Positions 27,421-36,466 of a stretch of 64,000 bases of DNA are shown piece after piece. Positions within the stretch are counted from its first letter, which is position 1; the number at the start of each line of letters is the position of its first letter. A model generated the notes under the pieces. It saw only the letters and a program-made list of their open reading frames with translations. It made no database searches and was not told the DNA's origin. This DNA is from Alkanindiges illinoisensis (lineage in GTDB: Bacteria; Pseudomonadota; Gammaproteobacteria; Pseudomonadales; Moraxellaceae), in assembly GCF_004377485.1 (NCBI RefSeq), contig NZ_SNTY01000067.1, forward strand, positions 62,001-126,000, written 5' to 3'. The translations under genes and the position numbers were made by a program.

Positions 27421-27712
27421 GCGTTAATTGGTAAAACAAATACCTGCACGGCAGTTTGACTATTTTTTTGATAAATATGGGTGGTTTTGGCACTTGCAAT
27501 GTGAATGGTTTTGGTTTCTGATTGGGGATTAGCAATAGTATCCTTTTACCATTGCTAACAAATGACAGGCGTTGTCATGGGGAACACCTTGATTCCGGTA
27601 CAGGACACTGGACATAACTAACTGAAAAATGGTTATTGGCAGGGTTGCCTGAAATACTTCTGGTACTGCGTGTAATGGGCTACACGGCACAACAAGATAG
27701 GAAATGGCTATC

Positions 27713-28720
27713 ATGAATAAGAAAGGTAAGTCGTCAGTAAAAAAACTGCTGATGCTAACAGGACTTTTGGGGTTGATGGGTAGCGCGAGTGCACAAACCA
27801 TTTGCGCATTTGACCTTGGTGGGGCATCAGGCGACAACTACGCCCTGATGAAAGATTATGTGCTAACGGTTAAAAAGTGGAATGTTGACATTACCCTAAA
27901 ACCTTATAGCAATGAAGGCGCTGCCTTACAGGATTTCAAGTCCGGCCAGTGTGATGGACTGGTGGCAACCAGTTTTGTGACCCGCAACTTCAACAGCTAC
28001 ACAGGATCAATCAATGCGATTGGTGCTATTCCCAGCAACGTTATTGCCCGTAACCTGCTTATGCTGATGGGTAATCCCAAACTGGCAAGTGACATGGTGG
28101 AAGGCGATTATGAAGCTGCCGGGGTCATTCCAATTGGCTCGGCTTATCTTACCACCAAAGACCGTACCATTAACACGCTGGCTAAAATTGAAGGCAAGCG
28201 GATTGGCGTGCTTGAAGTTGATCCGGTACAGCGCCGGATGGCTATCAAGGTAGGCGCCAAACCGGTACTGATGACCATTGACAATGCTGGTAACAAGTTT
28301 CAAACCAGCCAGATTGATATTTTGCCAGCACCCAGCATGGCGTTTACCCCTTTGGAAGTTTATCGCTCCATGGGGCCTAATGGCGGGGTAGCACGTTTTC
28401 CCTTAAGCTTTATGTCACTCAATCTGATTTTAAAGAAAAATGCCTATCCCGCAGGCTTTGGCCAGAAAAGCCGGAGCTGGTTTTCCAGTCAGGCACCGCG
28501 CCTGATGAGTAAGGTTGCCCGTGATGATGCTAGCGTTCCAGCCAAGTACTGGTTCGATATTCCCAGTGAAGATCAGGTGGGCTATTTACGTATTTTACGC
28601 CAGATGCGTATTGAATTTGTGCAAAATAAGACTTATAACCCTCGCATGATGAGTCTGTTAAAACGCTTGCGTTGCCAGCAGGACGCTACCAATTATGAGT
28701 GCGCCCTGAAAGACGAGTAA
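27713..28720 (+). CDS. Putative periplasmic solute-binding protein
   Basis: 335 residues. Signal peptide LLMLTGLLGLMGSASA-QT. The mature part begins ICAFDLGGASGDNYALMKDY and contains a binding-protein-like fold with FKSGQCDGLVATSF; it ends with a basic, cysteine-containing segment LLKRLRCQQ...ECALKDE. I recall this as a family of putative solute-binding proteins common in Acinetobacter, without known ligand. AGGA lies 10 nt before ATG 27713, so I prefer it to the ATG at 27704. A decayed second copy follows at 28772. The 292 bp upstream hold no gene. Confidence 0.7.
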   Translation: MNKKGKSSVKKLLMLTGLLGLMGSASAQTICAFDLGGASGDNYALMKDYVLTVKKWNVDITLKPYSNEGAALQDFKSGQCDGLVATSFVTRNFNSYTGSINAIGAIPSNVIARNLLMLMGNPKLASDMVEGDYEAAGVIPIGSAYLTTKDRTINTLAKIEGKRIGVLEVDPVQRRMAIKVGAKPVLMTIDNAGNKFQTSQIDILPAPSMAFTPLEVYRSMGPNGGVARFPLSFMSLNLILKKNAYPAGFGQKSRSWFSSQAPRLMSKVARDDASVPAKYWFDIPSEDQVGYLRILRQMRIEFVQNKTYNPRMMSLLKRLRCQQDATNYECALKDE

Positions 28721-28771
28721 CCGCAGGATTTATAACCGGAAAAGGACAAATAATAGTTATAGCGAGGGAAA

Positions 28772-29106
28772 ATGAATTTTTTTCAACGGAAAGAGCAACA
28801 GATACAAGCCCTGACAGGTAAGGGGTTTGTAAGGTTGGCTCTATCATCGTTGCTGTTGTCTGGCAGTGCAATGGCCACCAGTGCGCAAGCGCAAACCCTG
28901 TGTGTGTTTGACTTAAGTGGTGCTTCTGGCGATTACTTTGCATTTATGAAGGATTATGCACTGGCGGCCCAGAAATGGTCAGTCATGATTGACTTAAAAG
29001 CCTATAACAAGGAAGAAAAAGCAATCAGTAAATGATGAATCTGCTCAAACGCCTGCGTTGCCAGCAAAATCCGCAGGAGCCGGAATGCAAGACCCGCGAT
29101 GAATAA
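28772..29106 (+). pseudogene. Internally deleted paralogue of the solute-binding protein
   Basis: The 5' part (to about 29024) encodes a signal peptide and QTLCVFDLSGASGDYFAFMK, a close match to the gene just upstream (QTICAFDLGGASGDNYALMK). At 29031-29036 the frame stops (TGA), and directly after it, in another frame, ATGATG begins MMNLLKRLRCQQNPQEPEC...RDE, which matches the last 24 residues of the intact copy. About 240 middle residues are missing. This is a tandem duplicate with an internal deletion. The truncated first part (87 residues, exported) could still be made. Confidence 0.85.
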
Positions 29107-29146
29107 CTTGCTGCTATCACAATGCCTAAAATTGTAGGTCAGTTAT

Positions 29147-29185
29147 AAAAAAATCCCCTTGCTGAGATAACAAGGGGATTTTTTT
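29147..29185. terminator. Bidirectional terminator between pseudogene and plsB
   Basis: AAAAATCCCCTTG / CAAGGGGATTTTT stem with a 9-nt loop, A run before and T run after; genes on both sides converge here. Confidence 0.88.
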
Positions 29186-29202
29186 ATGGCATGAACAACA
29201 GG

Positions 29203-31815
29203 TTATTTACTGCGCTTGCGCCGGGATTTTTGTTTTTCCAGCGCGGCAATGGCGGCAATCACTTCGTCATCACTAAAGTTGGTGATGTGCTGCAAATGAT
29301 TCATGGTGTCTTCATCCAGCACCAGACGGGCATTGTCTGCCATGTTAATCAGGGTTTCGTCAAAGAACAGCACCTGATTTTCATCCAGACGGATATAGCC
29401 TAACTGGGTCAGGGCGCCAATAAAGCTCTGGAACAACGTTTTATCAAAGAATTCCGGTGAGTTAAATTCATACAGCACCGACAGGCGCTGACCAAGCAGG
29501 TGGCTTAAGTCCTCAATCTGCTTGGCAGTCACCCGGCCGGAACCGCGCTGGCGCAGCAAAGCCAGCGTCATAAAGTAGCGTTCCAGACTTTGCTTGACCG
29601 GCGTGGCCAGTACACCTAGCTGGTTATAGCTTTCACTATTGGGTGCAGGGCTATACAGGGTTTCGCGGCCATCATCCATAATCAGCTCACAGCCAATCAG
29701 GGCTTCGACCACATGGTCAATCACGTCCGGCAAGTGATCTGCTTGCCATTTTAAAAACAGCTCGGCTTGCAGGAATGGATACAGGGTTTGGATCACACTG
29801 TTGATGTCTTCCCGGGTGATCTTGCCATTGTGTTGCACCAAGGAGGCAATGAGGGACGGGAGGATAAACAGGTGCAGAATGTTGTTGCGGAAATAGGTCA
29901 GCAACACCGCCTGATTGTCTTCAATGGCAATAATATCACCCAGCACATGATGCACACGCTTGATGAGTTTAAGCTTTAAGCCATAGCCAATAATTTCCCG
30001 GCCCGGCAGGGAAGTGACTTCAACCCGCTCATCATAGGGTGCCATTTCTGCCAGACGACGGTAGGTGTCCAGTTGCTTGATGCAGACTTCTTCATCCAGC
30101 GCATGCTTGGGCGTGGATAACAATACCAGCGACAGCAGGGATACCGGGTTAATGACGGCAGCCCGGTTAATGTTCTGCATGATTTCCTGCGCGACCGCAT
30201 TCACCGCAGTCGATGCTTCTTCTGGCAAGGGCTGGTCATTACTGGTCAGGCGAATCTTGTCAGCATTATGCTGCTCCAGCATTTTATCCAGAAACACCGG
30301 CTCGCCAAAGCTGACATGCACCTTGCCGAAAATCCGCTCAATCTTGCGCGCGGCCTGAATCAGACCAAAAATGGATTCGGCTTCCTTGGGTTTGCCTTGC
30401 ATTTCACCGACATAGGTGCCGCCTTCCATCAGGCGCTCGTAGCCAAAATAGGTGGGAATAAACACCACTGGCTTGCCCCCGCCACGCAGTTTGCTGTGAA
30501 TGGTCATGGCCAGCATGCCAGTACGTGGACGCAGCAGGCGACCTGTGCGTGAACGGCCACCTTCAATAAAGTATTCCAGCGGTGTGTTACGCACCAGAAT
30601 GCTGTGCAGGTATTCCTTGAGCACAGCACTATACAGCTCAAGCCCCTTGAACGAACGACGGATAAAGAAGGCACCACCACCGCGCAGGAACTGGCCCAGC
30701 AACGGCAGGTTCAGGTTATCACCGGCTGCAATGTAGGGAATCATCAAGCCGCGTTTGTAAATCACATACGACAGCAACAGGTAATCAATGTGGCTGCGGT
30801 GGCAAGGCGTATAAATGATTTCATATTTTTCGGCCAGTTCGCGCACGGTCTGGAAGTGATGCACTTCAACTCCGTCATACAGTTGCGTCCATAGCCAGGC
30901 CAGCCCGCGCTCAAACACCCGCACGCTGGATGGTGAGTAATCAGAAACAATTTCATCCAGATAACCTGCTGCCATTTGCTCAGCCTGCGCTGGGGTAATA
31001 TTGCTGCGGATCACTTCCTGCTTGAGTGCATTTTGCACATCACGCGACTGAATCAGCCCGCTCACCACGTTGCGGCGATCGGATAAATCCGGCCCTAAAA
31101 TGACTTCACGCTGCTTGGCCAGATATTCAGTCAGATTGCTGACAATATAGGTAGCCGGGGCAAGGTTGGGATATTTCACCAATGCTTCATTCAGCATCTG
31201 GCGTAGTGACCGCGCTTCATGGAATTCCAGATAAGTCTGGCGGCCATGCACGCCAATATTAACCAGTTGCTTGAGCGCACTTGGCGTTGCCCAGGAATCA
31301 GTGACCAGCAGCCTGAACCAGGATTCTTCCTTTTCAGGTGCGCGGCCCCACAGCACTGTCACGGGAACCAGTTGAATGTCCAGTTCCGGGTTTTTTTCCA
31401 GTGCTTCAATCAGCCTGAGCAGGCGAGGCGGAAAGGTATAGTTATTGGGATAAAAATTATTGCGCTGTGCCCGTTGCTGCAAAAACAAAATGGAAGCATC
31501 TTCGTTTAGCAGTGGACTATCCATGCTGTCCAGTGCTGGCGGCAATTCCAGGCGACGAGTTTCACTGTCCAGCACCAGTGCATTGCTGCGTGAATAGTTT
31601 TGCAGGATATAGCATACTGGCTGGCTGGACGTTACTCCATTTTCGGCATCTACAACAGCGGCAACCCCAGCAGCAGAAAGCTCCTGCGCTTTTATCGCGG
31701 TGGATAGCTTGTCGGTTGCCCCGGATTCACCCAAAAGCTGCGGGGTGACAAAGGTGCTCAGCAGCTTGCCGGAAACCCGACGATACATCTGGGAAAAACT
31801 ATTTTTCTTTGCCAT
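29203..31815 (-). CDS. plsB: Glycerol-3-phosphate acyltransferase
   Basis: 870 residues, inner-membrane enzyme that starts phospholipid synthesis by acylating sn-glycerol 3-phosphate at position 1. The acyltransferase motif HX4D is H339-D344 (HRSHID), followed by GGGAFFIRRSF, FIEGGRSRTG (416-425) and VFIPTYFGYE, the four conserved blocks of the family. The C-terminus ends in a basic KQKSRRKRSK. Single-gene unit. Slightly longer than E. coli PlsB (807). Confidence 0.96.
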   Translation of the reverse strand: MAKKNSFSQMYRRVSGKLLSTFVTPQLLGESGATDKLSTAIKAQELSAAGVAAVVDAENGVTSSQPVCYILQNYSRSNALVLDSETRRLELPPALDSMDSPLLNEDASILFLQQRAQRNNFYPNNYTFPPRLLRLIEALEKNPELDIQLVPVTVLWGRAPEKEESWFRLLVTDSWATPSALKQLVNIGVHGRQTYLEFHEARSLRQMLNEALVKYPNLAPATYIVSNLTEYLAKQREVILGPDLSDRRNVVSGLIQSRDVQNALKQEVIRSNITPAQAEQMAAGYLDEIVSDYSPSSVRVFERGLAWLWTQLYDGVEVHHFQTVRELAEKYEIIYTPCHRSHIDYLLLSYVIYKRGLMIPYIAAGDNLNLPLLGQFLRGGGAFFIRRSFKGLELYSAVLKEYLHSILVRNTPLEYFIEGGRSRTGRLLRPRTGMLAMTIHSKLRGGGKPVVFIPTYFGYERLMEGGTYVGEMQGKPKEAESIFGLIQAARKIERIFGKVHVSFGEPVFLDKMLEQHNADKIRLTSNDQPLPEEASTAVNAVAQEIMQNINRAAVINPVSLLSLVLLSTPKHALDEEVCIKQLDTYRRLAEMAPYDERVEVTSLPGREIIGYGLKLKLIKRVHHVLGDIIAIEDNQAVLLTYFRNNILHLFILPSLIASLVQHNGKITREDINSVIQTLYPFLQAELFLKWQADHLPDVIDHVVEALIGCELIMDDGRETLYSPAPNSESYNQLGVLATPVKQSLERYFMTLALLRQRGSGRVTAKQIEDLSHLLGQRLSVLYEFNSPEFFDKTLFQSFIGALTQLGYIRLDENQVLFFDETLINMADNARLVLDEDTMNHLQHITNFSDDEVIAAIAALEKQKSRRKRSK

Positions 31816-32237
31816 TCACTCATCCTGCCTGCTGATTCTGCTGGTTTCTGATTCTGCTGTTAATGTTGCCTGTTCAAGCAATGCATTGGTTGACTGTGCC
31901 TATTATTACCCAGCACTGCATAAAAAACCTTGACCGTTTGCATAAAATTTGCCGATAAAAGGCGCAATAACACATAGTTACTACTGGGCTTGCCAATTTT
32001 AACACTGCTCAAGCATGCCATAAGCCATTGCATCATCACATTAGCGTTTTGGATAACGCATGGTTTAAGGTAGGGCTGATTATGGAGAAACATAAACACA
32101 TCCATAACGGCCATAGCACTGATGCTGTTGCCCTGAACTGCTATAACAACAGTACTGCTAAAGTGATACGCAGTTGCCGCGCTGTTTTTAATAAACTGAT
32201 CTTTATAGAGTAATTCTACAGATGATCATGGTCTTTT
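31816..32237. other. Intergenic region between divergent plsB and second corA
   Basis: About 420 bp. A small frame at 32028-32213 has no recognisable product and no ribosome site. It must contain the two divergent promoters, which I could not place with confidence. No repeats or RNA structures stand out. Confidence 0.4.
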
Positions 32238-33299
32238 ATGATGCCGCCACTTACGCCCACTTCAAGTCTCGCCAATGAAAAAAAACCTGAGCTGCTAAAC
32301 AGCCCGCGCGAGGTACACTGCCTGCTGTATGACCGCGCTAGTGGCAAGGTAGTGGGTGCAGTGGCGTTAGATCAGGTAAAGACAACACTGGCAGAACAAC
32401 CGGATTACTTTGCCTGGATTTACCTGCTGCGCCCGGAAAGTGAGGTTTTGCAGCAAATCAAGCAGGATTTTGGCTTGCATGAACTGGCCATTGAAGACAC
32501 CACCGCATTGTTCCAGCGCACCAAAATCGAGTCCTATGGCGATACGCTGTTTGTGGTGTTTAGTACCGTAAACCAGAATGTCCAGCAGGATAAACTGGAA
32601 TTTGGTAGCAGCAATATCTTCCTGACCGACCGCTATATTATTTCGGTACGCCAAAGTGATGCACTGTGTGAAAAGCAGGTAGCCAGCCTGTGTGAAGCCA
32701 GCCCGCATCAGGTCATGTATGGCCCGGCCTATATTTTTTATGCGCTAATGAATTGTCTGGTTGAGCAATACCTGCCTGCCATTGCCCATTTGCATGAACG
32801 CTTGCAGGATTTGAAGCAAAACATTTTTACCGACAAGTTTCATCGGCAAACGCTGATTGACCTGTATGGGCTCAAGGAAGAACTCACCAACTTTTATCTG
32901 GCTGTAGTACCTACCAAGGAAGTTACCTGCTACCTGATTGCACATCAGGCGGTGGAACTGCTTGAGGTCATTCCCAATGAAGTGATTCCGTATTTTCGGG
33001 ATATTCAGGACAAGGTTTTAAGCACGCTGGACATTATTCAAAGTCAAAGCGAAATGCAAAAATCAGCCATGGACATTCACATGGCACAGGTAAGCCTGAG
33101 CCAAAATGAAATCGTCAAGCGGCTGGCATCTTGGGCGGCAATTCTGGCGGTGCCGACCTTAATTTCCAGTGTGTACGGCATGAACTTTGACAATATGCCG
33201 GAGCTGCACTGGCCGGCGGCCTATTTTATCGTGCTGGTAATTATGGTGGCTATCAGCTCATTTCTGTATTATCGGCTCAAGCAGATCAACTGGCTATAG
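32238..33299 (+). CDS. CorA-family divalent cation transporter (second of two)
   Basis: 353 residues with the CorA layout: cytoplasmic domain, stalk, and two C-terminal helices with the signature VYGMNFDNMPEL. It is only distantly similar to the CorA at 22650-23663 and carries an N-terminal extension of about 25 residues. May transport Mg2+, Co2+ or another divalent ion; some members of this branch export Zn2+. Start ATGATG at 32238; no strong ribosome site. Confidence 0.88.
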   Translation: MMPPLTPTSSLANEKKPELLNSPREVHCLLYDRASGKVVGAVALDQVKTTLAEQPDYFAWIYLLRPESEVLQQIKQDFGLHELAIEDTTALFQRTKIESYGDTLFVVFSTVNQNVQQDKLEFGSSNIFLTDRYIISVRQSDALCEKQVASLCEASPHQVMYGPAYIFYALMNCLVEQYLPAIAHLHERLQDLKQNIFTDKFHRQTLIDLYGLKEELTNFYLAVVPTKEVTCYLIAHQAVELLEVIPNEVIPYFRDIQDKVLSTLDIIQSQSEMQKSAMDIHMAQVSLSQNEIVKRLASWAAILAVPTLISSVYGMNFDNMPELHWPAAYFIVLVIMVAISSFLYYRLKQINWL

Positions 33300-33330
33300 C
33301 AGCAATTTTCTCATTTCCAATCCAGTTTGC

Positions 33331-33336
33331 TATACT
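33331..33336 (+). promoter_or_regulatory. -10 box ahead of tesB
   Basis: TATACT preceded by TTTGC (GTTTGCTATACTGGCC). The same GCTATAMT core appears ahead of ettA, the helicase gene and the 49-residue gene. No clear -35. Confidence 0.4.
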
Positions 33337-33426
33337 GGCCAGACGTTACTTTACAGTCATGTTTTTTGGCGGCATGCGGCCATAGTTATGTTTATGGTTA
33401 AAAAACATGAGTTATGACATGGGTTT

Positions 33427-34293
33427 ATGATGAATCAATTAACAACCGAGCTGGTTGAGCTACTTACCCTCGAGAAGCTTGAAGAAAACCTGTTTCGTGG
33501 CATTAGCCGTAATATTGTGGGCAAGCGTGTGTTTGGCGGGCAAGTGCTGGGACAGGCGTTGCGTGCAGCGGCCATGACCACTGACCGCCCGGCCCATTCG
33601 CTGCATGCGTATTTTCTGCATGGCGGCGATATCAAGGCACCAATTATTTATCAGGTAGAACACCTGCGTGATGGCAAAAGCTTTGTCAGCCGTCAGGTTA
33701 AGGCCTTACAGCATGGCAAGGTGATTTTTACTGCGCTGATTTCCTTTGCCCCACAGGAAGAAGGCCTAAATTACCAGACCTCTGAGCCGGAATATCCTGC
33801 GGCGACCACCCTCAAAACCGAGCAGGAACTTAAGGAATCCATTGTGAATTTCCTGCCGGAAAATGTGCGGGTCAATTTTATGCGCGAGCGCCATATTGAC
33901 ATGCGCTATGTGAGTGTCACCAATCCGTTTGCACCGCAGCCGGAAGCGCCTTCGCGTGCGCACTGGATGAAAACCTGGGATAGCTTGCCCGATGATGAAG
34001 GCTTGCATCAGGCCATTGTGGCGTTTAGCTCGGATTTTGCCCTGATGGGAACCGGACTGATGCCGCATGGGATTAGCTTTATGACGCCCAACCTGCAAGC
34101 CGCCAGTCTGGATCACACCATTTATTTCCATAAGCCAGTGCGTGCCGATCAATGGCTGCTGCATGACATGGATGCCACCGTCACTGCCAGCGCACGTGGC
34201 CTGAACTTTGGCCGCATGTGGCAAAATGGCGAGCTGGTGGCCAGCACCGTGCAGGAAGGCTTAATGCGCGTACGGGAAACCGAAGAGCGCTAA
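33427..34293 (+). CDS. tesB: Acyl-CoA thioesterase II
   Basis: 288 residues, double hot-dog fold. N-terminal block FRGISRNIVGKRVFGGQVLG and the C-terminal catalytic block FSSDFALMGTGLMPHG with the conserved Asp are typical of TesB. Hydrolyses medium- and long-chain acyl-CoAs in the cytoplasm. Fits the lipid theme of the neighbourhood (plsB, acr1, acyl-CoA dehydrogenase). Single-gene unit with a terminator. Confidence 0.94.
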   Translation: MMNQLTTELVELLTLEKLEENLFRGISRNIVGKRVFGGQVLGQALRAAAMTTDRPAHSLHAYFLHGGDIKAPIIYQVEHLRDGKSFVSRQVKALQHGKVIFTALISFAPQEEGLNYQTSEPEYPAATTLKTEQELKESIVNFLPENVRVNFMRERHIDMRYVSVTNPFAPQPEAPSRAHWMKTWDSLPDDEGLHQAIVAFSSDFALMGTGLMPHGISFMTPNLQAASLDHTIYFHKPVRADQWLLHDMDATVTASARGLNFGRMWQNGELVASTVQEGLMRVRETEER

Positions 34294-34314
34294 GCGTCTA
34301 TCAGCAGGGCATGT

Positions 34315-34353
34315 TAAAAAGCCATTCTTGGGTTTATAAGAATGGCTTTTTTA
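34315..34353 (+). terminator. Terminator after tesB
   Basis: AAAAGCCATTCTT / AAGAATGGCTTTT stem, loop of about 8 nt, T run after. Confidence 0.88.
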
Positions 34354-34449
34354 TTGTTTTTAAATAAACTTTATAAAAATTCATAGCAAAAAAATATTTT
34401 ACAGGGTGCCGGATTACAGCCATTATGCTTTTGCATCCAGCCACCATTA

Positions 34450-35757
34450 ATGAGCACCATGAAACTATTTAAGTCTTTAAATACGCAAATTTTTATTGCT
34501 GCTGTCTTGGGCGTATTGTTTGGCTTATTACTGAATACACTGCCGGTTGAGTCAGCTTTTCACAGTGCCAGTCTGTATGGACTTGGTATTGCCAGCAGTA
34601 TTTTTATTGGTTTACTCAAGCTGATTCTGGTGCCACTGATTTTTACTTCGATTGTGGTGGGCGTATCCAACCTGCAGGCGCATGAGCATGGGCACCGCGT
34701 GTGGAAAGTTACAGTAATCTGCTGTTTAACCACCACAACGATTGCAGTAACGATTGGTATTTTGTGTGCACACTTGTTTCAGCCGGGGCAAGGCTTGCAC
34801 ATTGACCTGTTCCAGCAGGCGATGAGTGGCTTTGAGGCCAAGCAACAATTTTCGCCGTCGGAATTTATCAGTCAGTTTATTAATGGCCTTCTGGTTAACC
34901 CCTTTAAGGCCATGGCGGAAAACAACGTGCTGGCTGTGGTGGTGTTTGCCCTGTTGGTTGGCGCGGCGCTAGTGGCTGGTGGCCCGCGTTATGAGGTTGT
35001 GCATGGGTTTTTAAACCAGTCGTTTCAGCTGGTGATGCACATTGTCGGCTGGATTATGTGGCTGGCTCCGATTGGCATTTTTGCCTTGATGGCCAAACTG
35101 GTTGCCAGTGAAAGTCTGGATGTACTGGGCAGCCTTGCCAAGTTTGCCGTGGTGGTGACTGGCAGTACCATTTTTCATGGTCTGGTGGTGTTGCCAGCTT
35201 TACTCTGGATTTTTGGCAGAATGTCCCCGCTGACATTTTTCCGTGGGGCGCGGCCTGCCTTGATTACCGCATTTGCCACCAGTTCCAGCTCGGCCACCAT
35301 GCCGGTGAGCATGCGCTGTGCTGAGCAAAATCTCGGTGTGAATCCCGGTGTGGTGGGATTTGTGGTGCCGCTGGGGTCACAAATGAACATGGATGGCACG
35401 GCATTGTATGAAGCCGCCGCCGCGCTGTTTATTGCCAATCTGGTTGGGCTTGATTTAAGCATTGGCCAGCAGGTGGTGGTGTGCCTGACCGCCATGATTG
35501 CCTCTTTAGGAGCGCCCGGTATTCCCAGTGCGGGTATGGTGACCATGATTATGGTGCTGCAATCAGTGGGCTTGCCGGCTGAAGCCGTGGCAATTTTATT
35601 GCCGATAGACCGCATTCTGGATACCGTGCGTACTGTGGTGAATGTGCAGGGCGACATGATGATTAGCGTGGTGGTGCAACGTTTTTCTGGAATGAATGGA
35701 TCAGCAACCGAAAGTACGCCAGCCGTTCAACCCTCAGTCTCAACGTCACCGGATTAA
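34450..35757 (+). CDS. Dicarboxylate/amino acid:cation symporter (DAACS family)
   Basis: 435 residues with about eight membrane helices and two re-entrant loops. The serine-rich loop FATSSSSATMPVSM and the substrate/cation motif GSQMNMDGTALYE are diagnostic, with ASLGAPGIPSAGMV and a C-terminal PIDRILDTVRTVVNVQGD. Members take up glutamate, aspartate or C4-dicarboxylates with Na+ or H+; which substrate cannot be told from this reading. Confidence 0.92.
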   Translation: MSTMKLFKSLNTQIFIAAVLGVLFGLLLNTLPVESAFHSASLYGLGIASSIFIGLLKLILVPLIFTSIVVGVSNLQAHEHGHRVWKVTVICCLTTTTIAVTIGILCAHLFQPGQGLHIDLFQQAMSGFEAKQQFSPSEFISQFINGLLVNPFKAMAENNVLAVVVFALLVGAALVAGGPRYEVVHGFLNQSFQLVMHIVGWIMWLAPIGIFALMAKLVASESLDVLGSLAKFAVVVTGSTIFHGLVVLPALLWIFGRMSPLTFFRGARPALITAFATSSSSATMPVSMRCAEQNLGVNPGVVGFVVPLGSQMNMDGTALYEAAAALFIANLVGLDLSIGQQVVVCLTAMIASLGAPGIPSAGMVTMIMVLQSVGLPAEAVAILLPIDRILDTVRTVVNVQGDMMISVVVQRFSGMNGSATESTPAVQPSVSTSPD

Positions 35758-35763
35758 CAACTA

Positions 35764-35913
35764 TTATCGTGCTGAGAAATCAGAGGGTTTTTCCAGTGGA
35801 TAAATCGCATTGCTCAGGTCATCCATTTCTGGGGCAAAAAATTTCAGCAGAAATTCGGCATCAAAATCACCAATATTCTGATGTAATTCTGCATTGAAGT
35901 AGCGCTGGTTTTT
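35764..35913 (-). pseudogene. C-terminal remnant of an unknown gene
   Basis: On the minus strand an open stretch of 49 codons, bounded upstream by a TAA, reads like a normal protein end: QRYFNAELHQNIGDFDAEFL, then PEMDDLSNAIYPLEKPSDFS, with two stops in tandem. There is no start codon in a useful place. The composition and codon use are protein-like, so this looks like the tail of a gene whose front was lost. Family not recognised. The rest of 35758-36016 is featureless. Confidence 0.5.
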
Positions 35914-36016
35914 TTAATAGGAATTATCTCAATAATCATGGTTTTTCATGCTCTAAAAGCGTAACAACTTGCATCATTAACCCCTGCAATACAATACAAA
36001 AACTGAGTCTGAATCC

Positions 36017-36430
36017 ATGCAAACTGAAATATGCCGCTTAACGGCAGATGAACACGATGCTGCGTATCGGCAAGCTGCCTATGAACTGTTACAGCAGAAT
36101 GGCTGGGCGCACCGGATCAGCAGTCTTGAGCAATTTACAGCTTTGGTGAATGCCTCAGCATGTAATTTTATTGCGCTAAAAGACGGTCAGGTGATTGGTT
36201 ATATTCGTGGCATCACCGATGGCTTGTCGAATGGTTATATTTCCATGCTGGTGGTTGACCCAGCCTATCGCAAGCAGGGCGTTGGCCGCGATCTGGTGCA
36301 AGCTGTCATCAATAGCGCGCCCGGTGCAACCTGGGTATTGCGTGCAGGGCATGAAGGCTCAGCCAATTTCTTTGAGAAACTGGGCTTTGAAATATCGACT
36401 ATGGCAATGGAACGTAACCGCAACTCATAG
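36017..36430 (+). CDS. GNAT-family N-acetyltransferase
   Basis: 137 residues, single GNAT domain. Acetyl-CoA loop VVDPAYRKQGVGRDLV and the terminal FFEKLGFE strand are present. Substrate unknown. It lies 36 nt upstream of the metallophosphoesterase gene and may be co-transcribed with it. Confidence 0.85.
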   Translation: MQTEICRLTADEHDAAYRQAAYELLQQNGWAHRISSLEQFTALVNASACNFIALKDGQVIGYIRGITDGLSNGYISMLVVDPAYRKQGVGRDLVQAVINSAPGATWVLRAGHEGSANFFEKLGFEISTMAMERNRNS

Positions 36431-36466
36431 ATTTTCCAGATTTAAATCCTTAATAAGAGATGATGC

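Noticed and set aside
32028-32213. 61-codon plus-strand frame between plsB and the second corA
   Set aside because: No ribosome site, no recognisable protein pattern, and it lies in a divergent promoter region.
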